Of a stretch of 64,000 bases of DNA, positions 17,964 to 25,934 are shown in pieces (within the stretch, counting starts at the first letter, position 1; every line of letters begins with the position of its first letter). The stretch covers positions 186,001 to 250,000 of the forward strand of contig CAVRGT010000007.1 in assembly GCA_963720805.1 (NCBI GenBank), in the 5' to 3' direction. A model generated the notes under the pieces. It was given only the letters and a program-made list of their open reading frames with translations, searched no databases and was not told the DNA's origin. The position numbers and the translations under genes were made by a program. The stretch is from VRUE01 sp963720805. Its GTDB lineage: Bacteria > Actinomycetota > Thermoleophilia > Solirubrobacterales > 70-9.

Positions 17964-18653
17964 TCAGCCCCGGAGGCCTCGCAGGAACGCACGAACTGTC
18001 GCCACCGCCTCCTGCCTGAGTCTGGCTGCGTTCTCCTCATTGCCAGGGCGAGTCAGGAAGGCGGCGTAAGCGCTTGGACCGTCCTGGTCGACGTCGGCGA
18101 AGCGCTCTTCGAGGAGGACAAGCGCCTCCGCGATCTGCTCACGGCCGGCGATCGGGCTCACGCGGGCGCGAACGCCCGCGTGCTCAGGACCGTCTTCCGC
18201 GTTCAGCAGCGTAAAGACGAGGTCGTAAGCGTCCTTGTTGTCGTGGCGGTCTTGGAAGGCGAAGATCTTCAACGCGGTGTAGGTGAGGATGTTCGCCACT
18301 CGGACAGAGACTCGAGAGCGGCCACCTTCGTCGAGTCGCTCGCCCTCCAGTTCGATCTCGACAAAGTCCTCCCGCACCAGTTGGGCCCCGCGGATGTTGA
18401 AGGCAGCGAACTTGGCTCCTGCGCTCTCGCCTTTCGGCTTGAAGATCCGCCCGGGCTCGACCTGATCCGTCTCGCAGAGGAACTCGATCTTGACGCTCAC
18501 GCCCTCAACCTCCCGGGTCCATTGGAAGCTCGGTTCGCTCTGCTTGAAGTCCGACTTCTTGAGGTTCTCCTGCAGAGTCAGGGTGATCAATGCCCGCTCG
18601 CAGCGCTCGGTCGTCGCCTCGTCGTATTCGTCATAGCGGCGACGCCTGCTCAA
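17964..18653 (-). CDS. AbiEii-like putative nucleotidyltransferase toxin, divergent
   Basis: The 229-residue product starts at TTG 18651-18653, overlapping the stop of the upstream regulator by four bases. Its C-terminal half has the AbiEii/MNT-like motif ANILTYTALKIFAFQDRHDNKDAYDLVF, here residues split as a K-x-x-A helix followed by N-KD-x-YDL, which is characteristic of type IV toxin nucleotidyltransferases. The N-terminal glycine and Asp-x-Asp catalytic motif expected of such enzymes is not visible: the protein begins directly in the following strand (VEGVSVKIEFLC). It may be a trimmed variant or rely on its partner. Gene order, overlap and regulator match AbiE systems, in which AbiEi represses and neutralises AbiEii. 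Confidence 0.6.
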   Translation of the reverse strand: MSRRRRYDEYDEATTERCERALITLTLQENLKKSDFKQSEPSFQWTREVEGVSVKIEFLCETDQVEPGRIFKPKGESAGAKFAAFNIRGAQLVREDFVEIELEGERLDEGGRSRVSVRVANILTYTALKIFAFQDRHDNKDAYDLVFTLLNAEDGPEHAGVRARVSPIAGREQIAEALVLLEERFADVDQDGPSAYAAFLTRPGNEENAARLRQEAVATVRAFLRGLRG

Positions 18654-19714
18654 AACCCGATCACCTCCTTACGCAGGACCTCAGCCTGCTCGCGCCCCCG
18701 GCGCGGGTCGTGCAGCAGATCGATGTAGAGACGGAAGGGGTTCGCTACCCAAGCCCATTTCCGCCGTTGGCGGAACATCAGCGGTCCGTCGTCGTCCGCC
18801 TGCAGGAGTTCGACGTTCTGGCCGGTCTCAGCCTTTTCCATGCCGAATTCCCCAAGCACCCGGTCAGCCATGAGGTGGGCGCTGACCCATACCTCGACAA
18901 TCGGAAGGGCCGAGACGAAGGGCGCGACCAGGCTCGCAGCGCCGGCTCCGGTCAGCGCGTAGTCAATCTCTCTGTCCTCGAGCGCCTTGGCGACGCCACG
19001 GATGAGAGCTTTTGGCGATTGGGCCAGTCGGAAAGCGGGCGTCCTCAGCCGCCCGACAGCCGTCTCCTCGGCGAGCAGATCCAAGAGACCAGCCGGATCG
19101 GTCAGCGTCCGAACCTTGCCGGGGCCGCGCCCCTCTGCCCTCACCAGCCCTTCGTCTTCCAGCCGCACAAGCACCCGATGTGCCAGGCCGCTGGAAACAT
19201 CTGCACGCGTGGCCAGCTCGCGAACCTTCCATCCGTGTTTGGGTTCGAGCAGCAGGGCCTGAACCGCGACGCCCGTCTTGCCGGAGAGGCGAGCTTTCGG
19301 CGGCGCATTCGCCGGCACTTTTAGACGGCCTCGCTCAGGATGCCCTTCCAGGCGCATCCACAACCCGGGCAACCGGAGGTCGGCGTTCCCGAGGCCATCG
19401 ACGATGCCGATCCCGTGGTCGACGAGGATCCTTCGCGCGTCGGCCGTCATCTCCTCGGCGATCGCGATAACCGGCGCATCCCGTTCTTCGGCAAGAGCGA
19501 TGACCTGCCGGGCGGCGGCGGCATTGAGGCGCTTCCTCGCATCGATTACCACCGAGGTCTTCGATCCCGCATAGCGGACCACGGCGTCGGTCACTCGGCC
19601 AGGCCGCCCGCTCGCCTTCCGTGGAATCACCTCGACATCCGGGAGGCCGCCGAGAAGCCGTCCAACCCGAGCGTCGAAGCCTCCCTCTATTTTTACTTGA
19701 AGATCATTCTTCAC
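18650..19714 (-). CDS. AbiEi-like antitoxin/transcriptional regulator
   Basis: The 354-residue protein has three apparent parts. Residues about 1-120 resemble a degenerate restriction-endonuclease-like fold (VVIDARKRLNAAAARQVIAL, then HGIGIVDGLGNADLRLPG). Residues about 145-215 are a winged helix (WKVRELATRADVSSGLAHRV, LEDEGLVRAEG). The last 130 residues are an AbiEi-type C-terminal domain (DYALTGAGAASLVAPFVSAL ... VANPFRLYIDLLHDPRRG). It starts at GTG 19712-19714 inside an inverted repeat that is a good candidate for autoregulation. It precedes and overlaps the toxin-like gene. The type IV toxin-antitoxin assignment is by architecture and context. Confidence 0.65.
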   Translation of the reverse strand: MKNDLQVKIEGGFDARVGRLLGGLPDVEVIPRKASGRPGRVTDAVVRYAGSKTSVVIDARKRLNAAAARQVIALAEERDAPVIAIAEEMTADARRILVDHGIGIVDGLGNADLRLPGLWMRLEGHPERGRLKVPANAPPKARLSGKTGVAVQALLLEPKHGWKVRELATRADVSSGLAHRVLVRLEDEGLVRAEGRGPGKVRTLTDPAGLLDLLAEETAVGRLRTPAFRLAQSPKALIRGVAKALEDREIDYALTGAGAASLVAPFVSALPIVEVWVSAHLMADRVLGEFGMEKAETGQNVELLQADDDGPLMFRQRRKWAWVANPFRLYIDLLHDPRRGREQAEVLRKEVIGF

Positions 19715-19726
19715 AACACCTGTGAA
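19710..19726. promoter_or_regulatory. Candidate AbiEi autoregulatory operator
   Basis: TTCACAACACCTGTGAA is an inverted repeat with perfect 6-base arms (TTCACA/TGTGAA) overlapping the GTG start of the AbiEi-like gene. On the minus strand two direct TATTCAC copies lie in the same 40 bases. AbiEi antitoxins are known to bind inverted repeats at their own promoter, so autoregulation is a reasonable inference. Confidence 0.45.
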
Positions 19727-19766
19727 TATAGCTCATCCAGTGAATAAGGTTCGATCTCCTCGCGAC

Positions 19767-20462
19767 ATGAGGAACGTCGGCCTCTACTTCCTCGTTCTAC
19801 TCACCGTCCTCACCGGTGGAGCTATGGCGCACTCGGCGGCAGCCGGCTCCAGCGATCGGAGCGCGACAACCGGCGGTGCCCTCGTTCCCCGCCCGCACGT
19901 CATCAAGCGATTGATCCCCTTCGGCCCGAAGCGCAAGCGGCAGATGGCTGCCTACTCGGAGCGGCACTACGGGGAACGCACCTGGCGGCTTACGCACCCT
20001 CGGGTGATCGTCGAGCATTGGGCGGAAGCCGGCACTGCCGCCTCGGTCTACAACACGTTTGCGCCCGACCATCCCGACCCGGAGCTGCACGAGCTGCCCA
20101 ACGTGTGCGCGCATTTCGTCGTCTCGGGGTCGGGGCGGATTTACCAGCTGGTCTCGACGCGGGTTCGCTGCCGGCACACGGTTGGGCTCAACTGGACCGC
20201 GATCGGGATCGAGCACACGGGCTTCAGCGATGCGGAAGTGCTGGGCAACCCGCGCGAGATGCGCGCTTCGCTGGCGCTGACCCGCTACTTGCGCTGTCGC
20301 TTCCAGATCAAGCTGCGCAACGTGATCGGCCACAACGAGAGCCTCTCTTCGCCCTACCACCGTGAGCGGGTCGCGAGCCTGCGCCGGCAGACCCACGGGG
20401 ACTGGCGCCACGCCTCGATGCAGACCTACCGCCGCCGGCTGAACCGGCTCGGTGGCTGCTGA
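19767..20462 (+). CDS. Secreted N-acetylmuramoyl-L-alanine amidase (Amidase_2/PGRP type)
   Basis: The ATG at 19767 gives a 231-residue protein with a signal peptide (MRNVGLYFLVLLTVLTGGAM, then an Ala-x-Ala-like cleavage region). The mature domain has the zinc amidase/PGRP pattern: first His in IVEHWAEAG, CRHTVGLNWTAIGIEHTG with the second conserved region, and IGHNESLSSPYH with the third ligand area. It should cleave the bond between muramic acid and the stem peptide outside the membrane. A GTG at 19722 would add 15 residues but lies inside the AbiEi operator. The gene is divergent from the AbiE-like pair. Confidence 0.82.
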   Translation: MRNVGLYFLVLLTVLTGGAMAHSAAAGSSDRSATTGGALVPRPHVIKRLIPFGPKRKRQMAAYSERHYGERTWRLTHPRVIVEHWAEAGTAASVYNTFAPDHPDPELHELPNVCAHFVVSGSGRIYQLVSTRVRCRHTVGLNWTAIGIEHTGFSDAEVLGNPREMRASLALTRYLRCRFQIKLRNVIGHNESLSSPYHRERVASLRRQTHGDWRHASMQTYRRRLNRLGGC

Positions 20463-20465
20463 GCG

Positions 20466-20618
20466 TCACCGCGAGTTCCATCGCTGAGAGATCCAGGCGA
20501 CTATCTGGGGCCAGAAGCGCAGCAACAGGACGATCGCGACCACGGCAACGATTGCGACCCAGCTTCCCTTCGAGGCTTCGCGGAAGAGCAGGTGGCGACC
20601 GAAGGCGAAGAGCGGCAA
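20466..20618 (-). CDS. Possible small single-span membrane protein (50 aa)
   Basis: A reverse frame that can start at TTG 20616-20618 encodes a 50-residue peptide with one clear transmembrane helix (WVAIVAVVAIVLLLRFWPQI) and a basic C-terminus ending WNSR. It converges on the amidase gene with 3 bases between stops and is divergent from the SixA-like gene. There is no recognised family and the start is a guess. It is listed because the hydrophobic segment is unusually clean for a shadow frame. Confidence 0.35.
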   Translation of the reverse strand: MPLFAFGRHLLFREASKGSWVAIVAVVAIVLLLRFWPQIVAWISQRWNSR

Positions 20619-20660
20619 GCGTTCGATGGTAGAGCGGCCCGACTTCGTAGCATCAGGCGG

Positions 20661-21119
20661 GTGATCTACCTGCTCAGACACGGCGACGCGGAGGAAGGCC
20701 TCGGCGATGACGCGGCGCGACGCCTCACGCCCAAGGGCGAGCGCCAATCGCGCCTCGCCAGCAAGGCTCTGGCCACGCTGGCGATCGCTCCCGACGCCTG
20801 CCTGACCAGTCCCAAGGTCCGCGCCGCCGACACCGCCAAGCTCGCCTGCGAGGCGCTTGGCCTCGAGCCGGAGATCGCCGAGCAACTGCGCGGTGGCCCA
20901 TTCGACTCGGTCGACCTTGCTGTCGGCCGCGGCGACGTCCTCCTCGTCGGCCACGAGCCGGACTTCTCTTCCGAGGTCGCACGACTCACTGGCGCCAGCG
21001 TGAAGCTGCGCAAGGGCGGCCTGGCGATCGTCGATGGCAGCACCCTGATCGCCCTGCTCCGCCCCAAGGATCTGGCGGCGATCGCCGCCGCGGCGCCCAC
21101 GAGCCGGCCCACTCCTTAA
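20661..21119 (+). CDS. SixA-type histidine phosphatase
   Basis: The likely start is GTG 20661, after an AGGCGG site, giving a 152-residue protein that begins VIYLLRHGDAEEG, the RHG phosphohistidine loop of the histidine phosphatase superfamily. LTPKGERQS, a conserved Arg in SPKVRAADTA, and GHEPDFSS with the second catalytic His match SixA, a small protein that dephosphorylates phosphohistidine on signalling or PTS proteins. Length fits SixA. A longer frame upstream is discounted. It converges with PhoX across a hairpin. Confidence 0.88.
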   Translation: MIYLLRHGDAEEGLGDDAARRLTPKGERQSRLASKALATLAIAPDACLTSPKVRAADTAKLACEALGLEPEIAEQLRGGPFDSVDLAVGRGDVLLVGHEPDFSSEVARLTGASVKLRKGGLAIVDGSTLIALLRPKDLAAIAAAAPTSRPTP

Positions 21120-21125
21120 ACGCCG

Positions 21126-21155
21126 GCGGGGCCCGGGATCGCTCCCGAGCCCCGC
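21126..21155. terminator. GC-rich hairpin between convergent sixA-like and phoX-like genes
   Basis: GCGGGGC pairs with GCCCCGC and, after one mismatch, CGGGA pairs with TCCCG around a TCGC loop, giving a 12-pair stem with one internal mismatch. It lies between two converging stops and probably ends transcription from both sides. Confidence 0.65.
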
Positions 21156-21179
21156 AGGACGAATTCGAGGTGGACGAAC

Positions 21180-22832
21180 CTAGTCGTCGCGCCCGTGCTT
21201 CATGGTGACCTCGTAGGTGCGGTTGTCACCGTGCTGCTGGGTGTAGAACCAGCGCCACTTCTTGTTGTCGAGATTGGGGACGTCAGCACCGAGGACACCG
21301 TCGGTGCCGGTATCGCCGTCGGAGACGTGCAGTCCCGTGATCTCGTTGTCACCCTCGTTGCTGCCGAAGCCGCCGTTGGCGGCGTCGAGCGTCGCCGATG
21401 GGTCGCGGCCCTCAGCCAGCCAGCGAACCGGCAGCCTGCCTTTCGAGTAGTCGCTGCCGACATTCCAGACGAACGCCGAGTCGAGGGCGTTGCGCTGACC
21501 GTGCAGCGTGTCGCCCGCGTCCTCGCCGAACGTGACCAGGTCACGCGAGAGGAACGCGACGTTGTCGAGGCCGCTGTGGGCTTCGTCGCAGAGATAGAGC
21601 ATCGAGAGGGTGCCGGTGTTGGCGCTCGCCCCGCTCTGACTCACCTTCATGATCGAGCCCCAACCGCCCGCGGCGCCGTTCTCGGGGCTGGTCGCGTTGG
21701 TGTCACCGGTCTCCGCGAAGAAGAACTTCGTGAAGTGCGAGCCCGGCTGGAACAGCCCGTTCTCCGGCCGCTTGAACGGCGTCGCTTTGGTCGCCTTGGC
21801 GAGATCGATTGCGACGAACGGCGCGTTGCCATCGACCGCTGTGTCGTGGATCGTCACCCAGCGGATTTTGAACGTCTTGCCGTAGGTGTGCAACGCCAGC
21901 TGATCGGGGCTGTTGAGCGCTTCCTGGCTGGCGAAAGTGATCGGTTCGCCGCCTTCGTTCAGCACCTGCAGCGCCTGGAGCTTGCCGTTCTGGAGGTCAC
22001 CCGGATGCTTGGGGACGTAGCGGTAGATGAAGCTGTTCGGTCGCTTCGCCGTCGTCCCCGGCTTGCTCGAGCCGCCGACGTCCTCGACGATCCAGATGTT
22101 GCCGTCGTCGTCGTTCTGGATTCCCTCGTAGCCGCCGCGCCCGAGCGCGCCGGAGACATCGGTCACGGCGGAGGGGAAGTTCGGCGTCGCCGCGTAGGTC
22201 GGCGCACCGGTGTTCTCAGCCGTCAGCAGCAACCGCTTTGCCCACGGGTCCCAGGTCGAGCCGTCGATCGGCGCGATCGGTTTGCCGTTCACGTCGGTCG
22301 TGGCGAGCAGCGTCACCCGGTGCTCGGCATTGGCGTCGAGGTTGATGCGGGTGATGTCGGCGGCACCGCCAACGCCGCTCTCGTGCCCCTGGAAGAGGAA
22401 GTGGCTGCCGTAGTCGTAGCCCGGGTCCGCTCCGTCCAGGCCGTGCTTGAAGACCAGGTAGGTGTTCTTGTCGGGCTCGGTCTTGTGTGCCTCTTTGGTG
22501 GGATTGGCGGGAATCGGCACCATCTGGGGAAAGCCGGCGGAATTGAGCACGTCGTTGTCGTAGCCGTAGAAGGAGGTCAGCGGCGAGCCGTTCTCCATCA
22601 GGGTCGAACCCTGGGCGACGGTCGTCTGCGTGAGCTCCGGCGAGAGCCTGCTTGCCGGCGCGTATCCGTCCGACCGCGTGTTGGCACTGGGCACGCTGGT
22701 CAAGTTCAGCCCGCCCGACGGCGAGGCCGCCACGTTTGCCGCGAACACCGCGCTCAGCGACAGTGCGCCGCCGGCGAGCAGCGCAACCACCTGCTTGCGT
22801 CGTATCACCTGCATCTCCTTTTCGAGTGACAC
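21180..22832 (-). CDS. PhoX family (DUF839) secreted phosphatase
   Basis: The 550-residue protein has a basic start followed by a hydrophobic signal segment (VVALLAGGALSLSAVFAANV) and a long beta-propeller-like body. PhoX/DUF839 hallmarks include YLVFKHGLDG, LFQGHESGVGGAADITRINL, WDPWAKRLLLTAENTG, NIWIVEDVGG and DNVAFLSRDLVTFGED, which supply acidic calcium/iron ligands in characterised PhoX enzymes. It is likely an extracytoplasmic alkaline phosphatase or related enzyme. There are two possible starts: GTG at 22832, used here, and ATG at 22814, which follows AAGGAG too closely to be well placed. It is divergent from the DUF4234 gene. Confidence 0.82.
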   Translation of the reverse strand: MSLEKEMQVIRRKQVVALLAGGALSLSAVFAANVAASPSGGLNLTSVPSANTRSDGYAPASRLSPELTQTTVAQGSTLMENGSPLTSFYGYDNDVLNSAGFPQMVPIPANPTKEAHKTEPDKNTYLVFKHGLDGADPGYDYGSHFLFQGHESGVGGAADITRINLDANAEHRVTLLATTDVNGKPIAPIDGSTWDPWAKRLLLTAENTGAPTYAATPNFPSAVTDVSGALGRGGYEGIQNDDDGNIWIVEDVGGSSKPGTTAKRPNSFIYRYVPKHPGDLQNGKLQALQVLNEGGEPITFASQEALNSPDQLALHTYGKTFKIRWVTIHDTAVDGNAPFVAIDLAKATKATPFKRPENGLFQPGSHFTKFFFAETGDTNATSPENGAAGGWGSIMKVSQSGASANTGTLSMLYLCDEAHSGLDNVAFLSRDLVTFGEDAGDTLHGQRNALDSAFVWNVGSDYSKGRLPVRWLAEGRDPSATLDAANGGFGSNEGDNEITGLHVSDGDTGTDGVLGADVPNLDNKKWRWFYTQQHGDNRTYEVTMKHGRDD

Positions 22833-23010
22833 CGGCTTGTCCGGTAACTGGTGAGGCGACGCTAAAAAGCCAGACGCCGCAGCCGGTTAACGAGGTGCGA
22901 CCTCGATGTGTCGATCCTGAGTCGATTCCGTTGCCATCGCGTGAACAAGCGTTGAAACGTCGAGTAGGGTCTCCTCGACCTATCCGACGCGGGGAGAAAC
23001 GAGGGGTTAG

Positions 23011-23550
23011 ATGGCGTACGAAATGCAGCTCCGGGGAAGCCAGGACAAAGTGAAGATCCGCAGCCCTTGGGCAGCGGCGCTTCTGCCGTACATCACTCTT
23101 GGCATCTATCACCTGGTCTGGTGGTACAAGATCAATCGCGAGCTGCGCGACTACGGCAAGGCCAAGGGATACGACCTCGGCCAGAACCCGACCAATTCGA
23201 CGCTCGCGCTCTTCCCAGGCGGAATCATCGTCGTGCCCGCCTTGATCACCTACTGGCGCGGGACCAAGCGCGTCATGGGCGCCTCGAAGGTCGCCGGACT
23301 GGCGCCACTCAACGGCTGGATCGCAATCATCCTGTTCGTGGTTCTCTCACCGGCGCTGTGGTTCTACGTCCAGTCCGAACTGAACAAGGTCTGGCAAGCA
23401 GACGCTGAGCCGGCCGAGGGCGAACTCGCGCCCCCCGCGCCCGCCGACGCGATGCCACCGCCGCTGCCCACCGAGACTGCGGTCGCCGAGCAGCCGCCGG
23501 CGACCGAGCCGCCGGCCGGCGACCCGCCGCCCGCGGGGCCGACCGCCTGA
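23011..23550 (+). CDS. DUF4234 domain membrane protein
   Basis: The 179-residue protein has DUF4234 features: a short basic lead-in (DKVKIRSPWAAALLPYITLG) followed by IYHLVWWYKINRELRDYGKA, two further hydrophobic helices, and a proline/alanine/glutamate-rich cytoplasmic tail of about 50 residues. The ATG at 23011 follows GGGGAGAAACGAGGGG. DUF4234 proteins are common in Gram-positive genomes and of unknown function. It begins a co-directional run of four small membrane proteins. Confidence 0.82.
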   Translation: MAYEMQLRGSQDKVKIRSPWAAALLPYITLGIYHLVWWYKINRELRDYGKAKGYDLGQNPTNSTLALFPGGIIVVPALITYWRGTKRVMGASKVAGLAPLNGWIAIILFVVLSPALWFYVQSELNKVWQADAEPAEGELAPPAPADAMPPPLPTETAVAEQPPATEPPAGDPPPAGPTA

Positions 23551-23622
23551 GAATGCCCGGGTAAAGATCAGCTGACCCTGAGTTGACAGCCGCCTCGGAT
23601 TAGACATAGGTTCCGGTCAGCC

Positions 23623-24177
23623 GTGACAGATTCATCCGAAACCCCTGAGCCGGAGGCAACTCCCGAGTCGAAAACCTCCGCTCCGTCGGCAGCTGAGCCC
23701 GAGGGTTCCACTCCCAACGCCACCGAGCCTGATCCCAGTCCTGAGTCACCCGCTCCGGACTCCGCGGGCTCTGACGCACCCACCAGCACCCCACCAGGCT
23801 GGTATCCGGACCCAAACGCCGGCGGCGCGAACCTGATGCGCTACTGGGATGGCGGCGCCTGGACCGAACGCGTTCAAGGGGGGACCGAGGTCAGCACCAC
23901 GCGGCGAACGGCCGATGAACGAAAGGTCATGCTCTCCCAGCAACTGCAGACAGCAGCGGCGCGCGGACTTCGGATCGAGTCGCAAAGCGATTTCCAGGCG
24001 GTCCTGGTCGAGGGCAAACCCGTCAACCACACCCTGCACGCAATCCTCACCATCTTCACCTGCCTGCTCTGGGGGATTGTCTGGGCGATCATTGCGGGCA
24101 CCGGTGGCGAGTCGCGGCAAATGGTGGTGGTGGACGAGTTCGGCAATGTCCTCTGGCAGAAGCTCGGCAAGATCTAG
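23623..24177 (+). CDS. DUF2510 domain membrane protein
   Basis: The 184-residue protein opens with about 55 low-complexity Ser/Pro/Glu residues, then shows the DUF2510 motif PPGWYPDPNAGGANLMRYWDG followed closely by WTERV. A basic amphipathic stretch and one strong membrane helix (AILTIFTCLLWGIVWAIIAG) follow. DUF2510 is an actinobacterial surface or membrane-adjacent module of unknown role. Start is GTG 23623. The DUF2752 gene overlaps its 3-prime end in another frame. Confidence 0.8.
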   Translation: MTDSSETPEPEATPESKTSAPSAAEPEGSTPNATEPDPSPESPAPDSAGSDAPTSTPPGWYPDPNAGGANLMRYWDGGAWTERVQGGTEVSTTRRTADERKVMLSQQLQTAAARGLRIESQSDFQAVLVEGKPVNHTLHAILTIFTCLLWGIVWAIIAGTGGESRQMVVVDEFGNVLWQKLGKI

Positions 24178-24508
24178 CACTGCCGCCAGCGGAGTCCTGC
24201 TGGCAAGCGCGCTGTTGTCCGCCGCGACTCAGGAGCCCGCCGCCGGCGAGCCGCTGACGGTCTTGCGCCACCCTCTGCCCGACCTTTGCCCGATCCACAG
24301 GACGACCGGACGCAACTGTCCTGGCTGTGGGATGACCCGAGCTTTCGTGCTCCTGTGGCGCGGCCAGTTGAGGGAGGCGATCAGGTCGAACCCCTTGTCT
24401 CCCGTCGTCTTCATCGCGTTCATCTGTATCGCGATCGGTCGGTCCGTCCGTCCGAGCAAGGACAGTTCCGTTCCAGTCTCGTCCCGGCCCTCGACCCCAC
24501 AGGAGTGA
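24146..24508 (+). CDS. DUF2752 domain membrane protein
   Basis: The last 100 residues of this frame match DUF2752: CPIHRTTGRNCPGCGMTRAF with paired cysteines, LLWRGQLREAIRSNPLSP and a closing hydrophobic helix (VVFIAFICIAIG). The first usable in-frame ATG is 24146, overlapping the DUF2510 gene by 32 bases, for about 120 residues. The frame is open further upstream, but that part shadows the preceding gene. The CPGCG-x-TR motif may bind metal; the function is unknown. Confidence 0.75.
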   Translation: MSSGRSSARSSTAASGVLLASALLSAATQEPAAGEPLTVLRHPLPDLCPIHRTTGRNCPGCGMTRAFVLLWRGQLREAIRSNPLSPVVFIAFICIAIGRSVRPSKDSSVPVSSRPSTPQE

Positions 24509-24515
24509 GAGACAC

Positions 24516-25019
24516 GTGACATTTGGTGAAGCGATAAGCGACGGCTTCTCGAAGTACGCGACATTCAGCGGACGCACCTCGCGCTCCGGCTATTGGTGGT
24601 TCTACCTGTTCTACGTTCTCGTTCTATTCGGGGCGTCGATCCTCGACGCAGCCATCAAGAGCCCAATCCTGACCGGCCTCGCGGTGCTGGCCTTCTTTCT
24701 CCCAACCCTCGCCATCCTCATACGTCGCCTCCACGACACGGATCGCAGCGGGTGGTGGGTCCTAATCGGATTCGTTCCACTGATAGGAACCATCGTGTTG
24801 ATCGTCTTCGCCTGCATCGATTCCGGACCGCCCAACAAGTACGGTGACGGGCCCGACGGGAAGGGCAACCTAAGCGTGACCTCACCCCTCGGGCAGACGA
24901 TGCCGCCACCACCGCCACCGGCCCAGAGTCAGTCCCCAAGCGATATGCCCCCGCCGCAGCCCGAGCAGCGACAGGGAACAGAGCCGCCCTCAAGCCCGCC
25001 GCCCGCCGGACCGGCCTGA
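24516..25019 (+). CDS. DUF805 domain membrane protein
   Basis: The 167-residue protein has the DUF805 pattern: FSGRTSRSGYWWFYLFYVL at the N-terminus, then IRRLHDTDRSGWWVLIGFVP with the conserved RLHD and GWW, then a fourth membrane helix. A proline- and glutamine-rich tail of about 50 residues follows. It starts at GTG 24516, 8 bases after the DUF2752 stop. DUF805 proteins are inner-membrane proteins of unknown function. The proline-rich tail resembles that of the DUF4234 protein three genes upstream. Confidence 0.85.
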   Translation: MTFGEAISDGFSKYATFSGRTSRSGYWWFYLFYVLVLFGASILDAAIKSPILTGLAVLAFFLPTLAILIRRLHDTDRSGWWVLIGFVPLIGTIVLIVFACIDSGPPNKYGDGPDGKGNLSVTSPLGQTMPPPPPPAQSQSPSDMPPPQPEQRQGTEPPSSPPPAGPA

Positions 25020-25026
25020 ACTACCC

Positions 25027-25131
25027 GTGAAGCAGCGCGTCAACCTGATCACCCTCGGCGTGGGTGACCTCGGGCGGGCGCGCCGCTTCTACGAGGCGCT
25101 CCGCTGGGGCGGCATCGAGCTTGGCCGCTAA
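25027..25131 (+). pseudogene. Remnant of a VOC/glyoxalase family gene
   Basis: From GTG 25027 the frame encodes 34 residues, KQRVNLITLGVGDLGRARRF followed by YEALRWGG, before a TAA. This is the typical first beta-alpha unit of VOC/glyoxalase-like proteins, which are normally about 125 residues. The rest is absent and a GNAT gene begins in another frame at the same point. It looks like a deletion remnant. Confidence 0.6.
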
Positions 25132-25909
25132 CCCGCTACAGCGCGCCCATCTCAACCTGATCGACAGCTCAGGCCGGTTCTTCGAGCTCGACCCGGGCGC
25201 CGCGATCGAGGCCGAGCCGGGCTGGCTCTTCGGCGCCGGTTGCTCGACCCACCCGGTGATCTCAAACGCTGCCTTCCGTCGCGACGAGGGCGTCGACGCG
25301 AACGAGTTCGTCGCCCGGGCGACGGAGTTCTTCGCCGCCCAGGAGCGTCGCTTCAGCATTTGGGTGCGGGGAGAGCAGGCGGCGGACCACGATCTCCTCG
25401 CCGCCGCGGAGGCGGCCGGTTTCCAGCTCGTTTACGAAATGCCGGAGATGACGCTCGGCCAAGAGCCGGAGTCGCCCGAGCTTCCGCCCGGGGTCGAGCT
25501 GCGCCCGCTCACCGCGGTCGAGCAGGCGCCCGACTTCTGGCAGGTCGCCAAGGCCTCCTACTCGAGCATCGGCTTCCCGCCCGAGGTCTTCAGCGGCTAC
25601 ACCAACCACGCCGGCCTGCTCGCCGACAATGTCGTCGCCTTCCTCGCCCTGCTGGATGGCGAGCCGGCCGCGATCGCGATGACGATGGTCAGCCACGCCG
25701 TCGCCGGCATCTACTGGGTAGGCAGCCTCGAGCAGGCTCGTGGCAAGGGTCTCGGCCGAGCGGTGACCGTGGCCGCTACCAAGGCCGGCTTCGACCTCGG
25801 CGCGGACGTCGCCTCGCTGCAGGCATCGCCGATGGGCAAGCCGATCTACGAGGCGATGGGCTACGAGACCGCCTTTGACTATCGGATGTTCCTCTCGCCG
25901 GAGCCCTGA
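25121..25909 (+). CDS. GNAT family N-acetyltransferase
   Basis: The product has an N-terminal domain of about 130 residues (GRFFELDPGAAIEAEPGWLF and EFVARATEFFAAQERRFSIW) and a C-terminal GNAT fold. The acetyl-CoA loop is EQARGKGLGRAVTVAATKAG, preceded by AGIYWVGSL and followed by YEAMGYETAFDYRMF. The likely start is TTG 25121; an earlier in-frame start extends into the VOC remnant. The substrate is unknown. The overlap with a broken VOC frame suggests a deletion brought the two together, so the natural N-terminus is uncertain. Confidence 0.8.
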   Translation: MAANPLQRAHLNLIDSSGRFFELDPGAAIEAEPGWLFGAGCSTHPVISNAAFRRDEGVDANEFVARATEFFAAQERRFSIWVRGEQAADHDLLAAAEAAGFQLVYEMPEMTLGQEPESPELPPGVELRPLTAVEQAPDFWQVAKASYSSIGFPPEVFSGYTNHAGLLADNVVAFLALLDGEPAAIAMTMVSHAVAGIYWVGSLEQARGKGLGRAVTVAATKAGFDLGADVASLQASPMGKPIYEAMGYETAFDYRMFLSPEP

Positions 25910-25934
25910 CCGCGCGATTCGTCCCCGGACCCGC

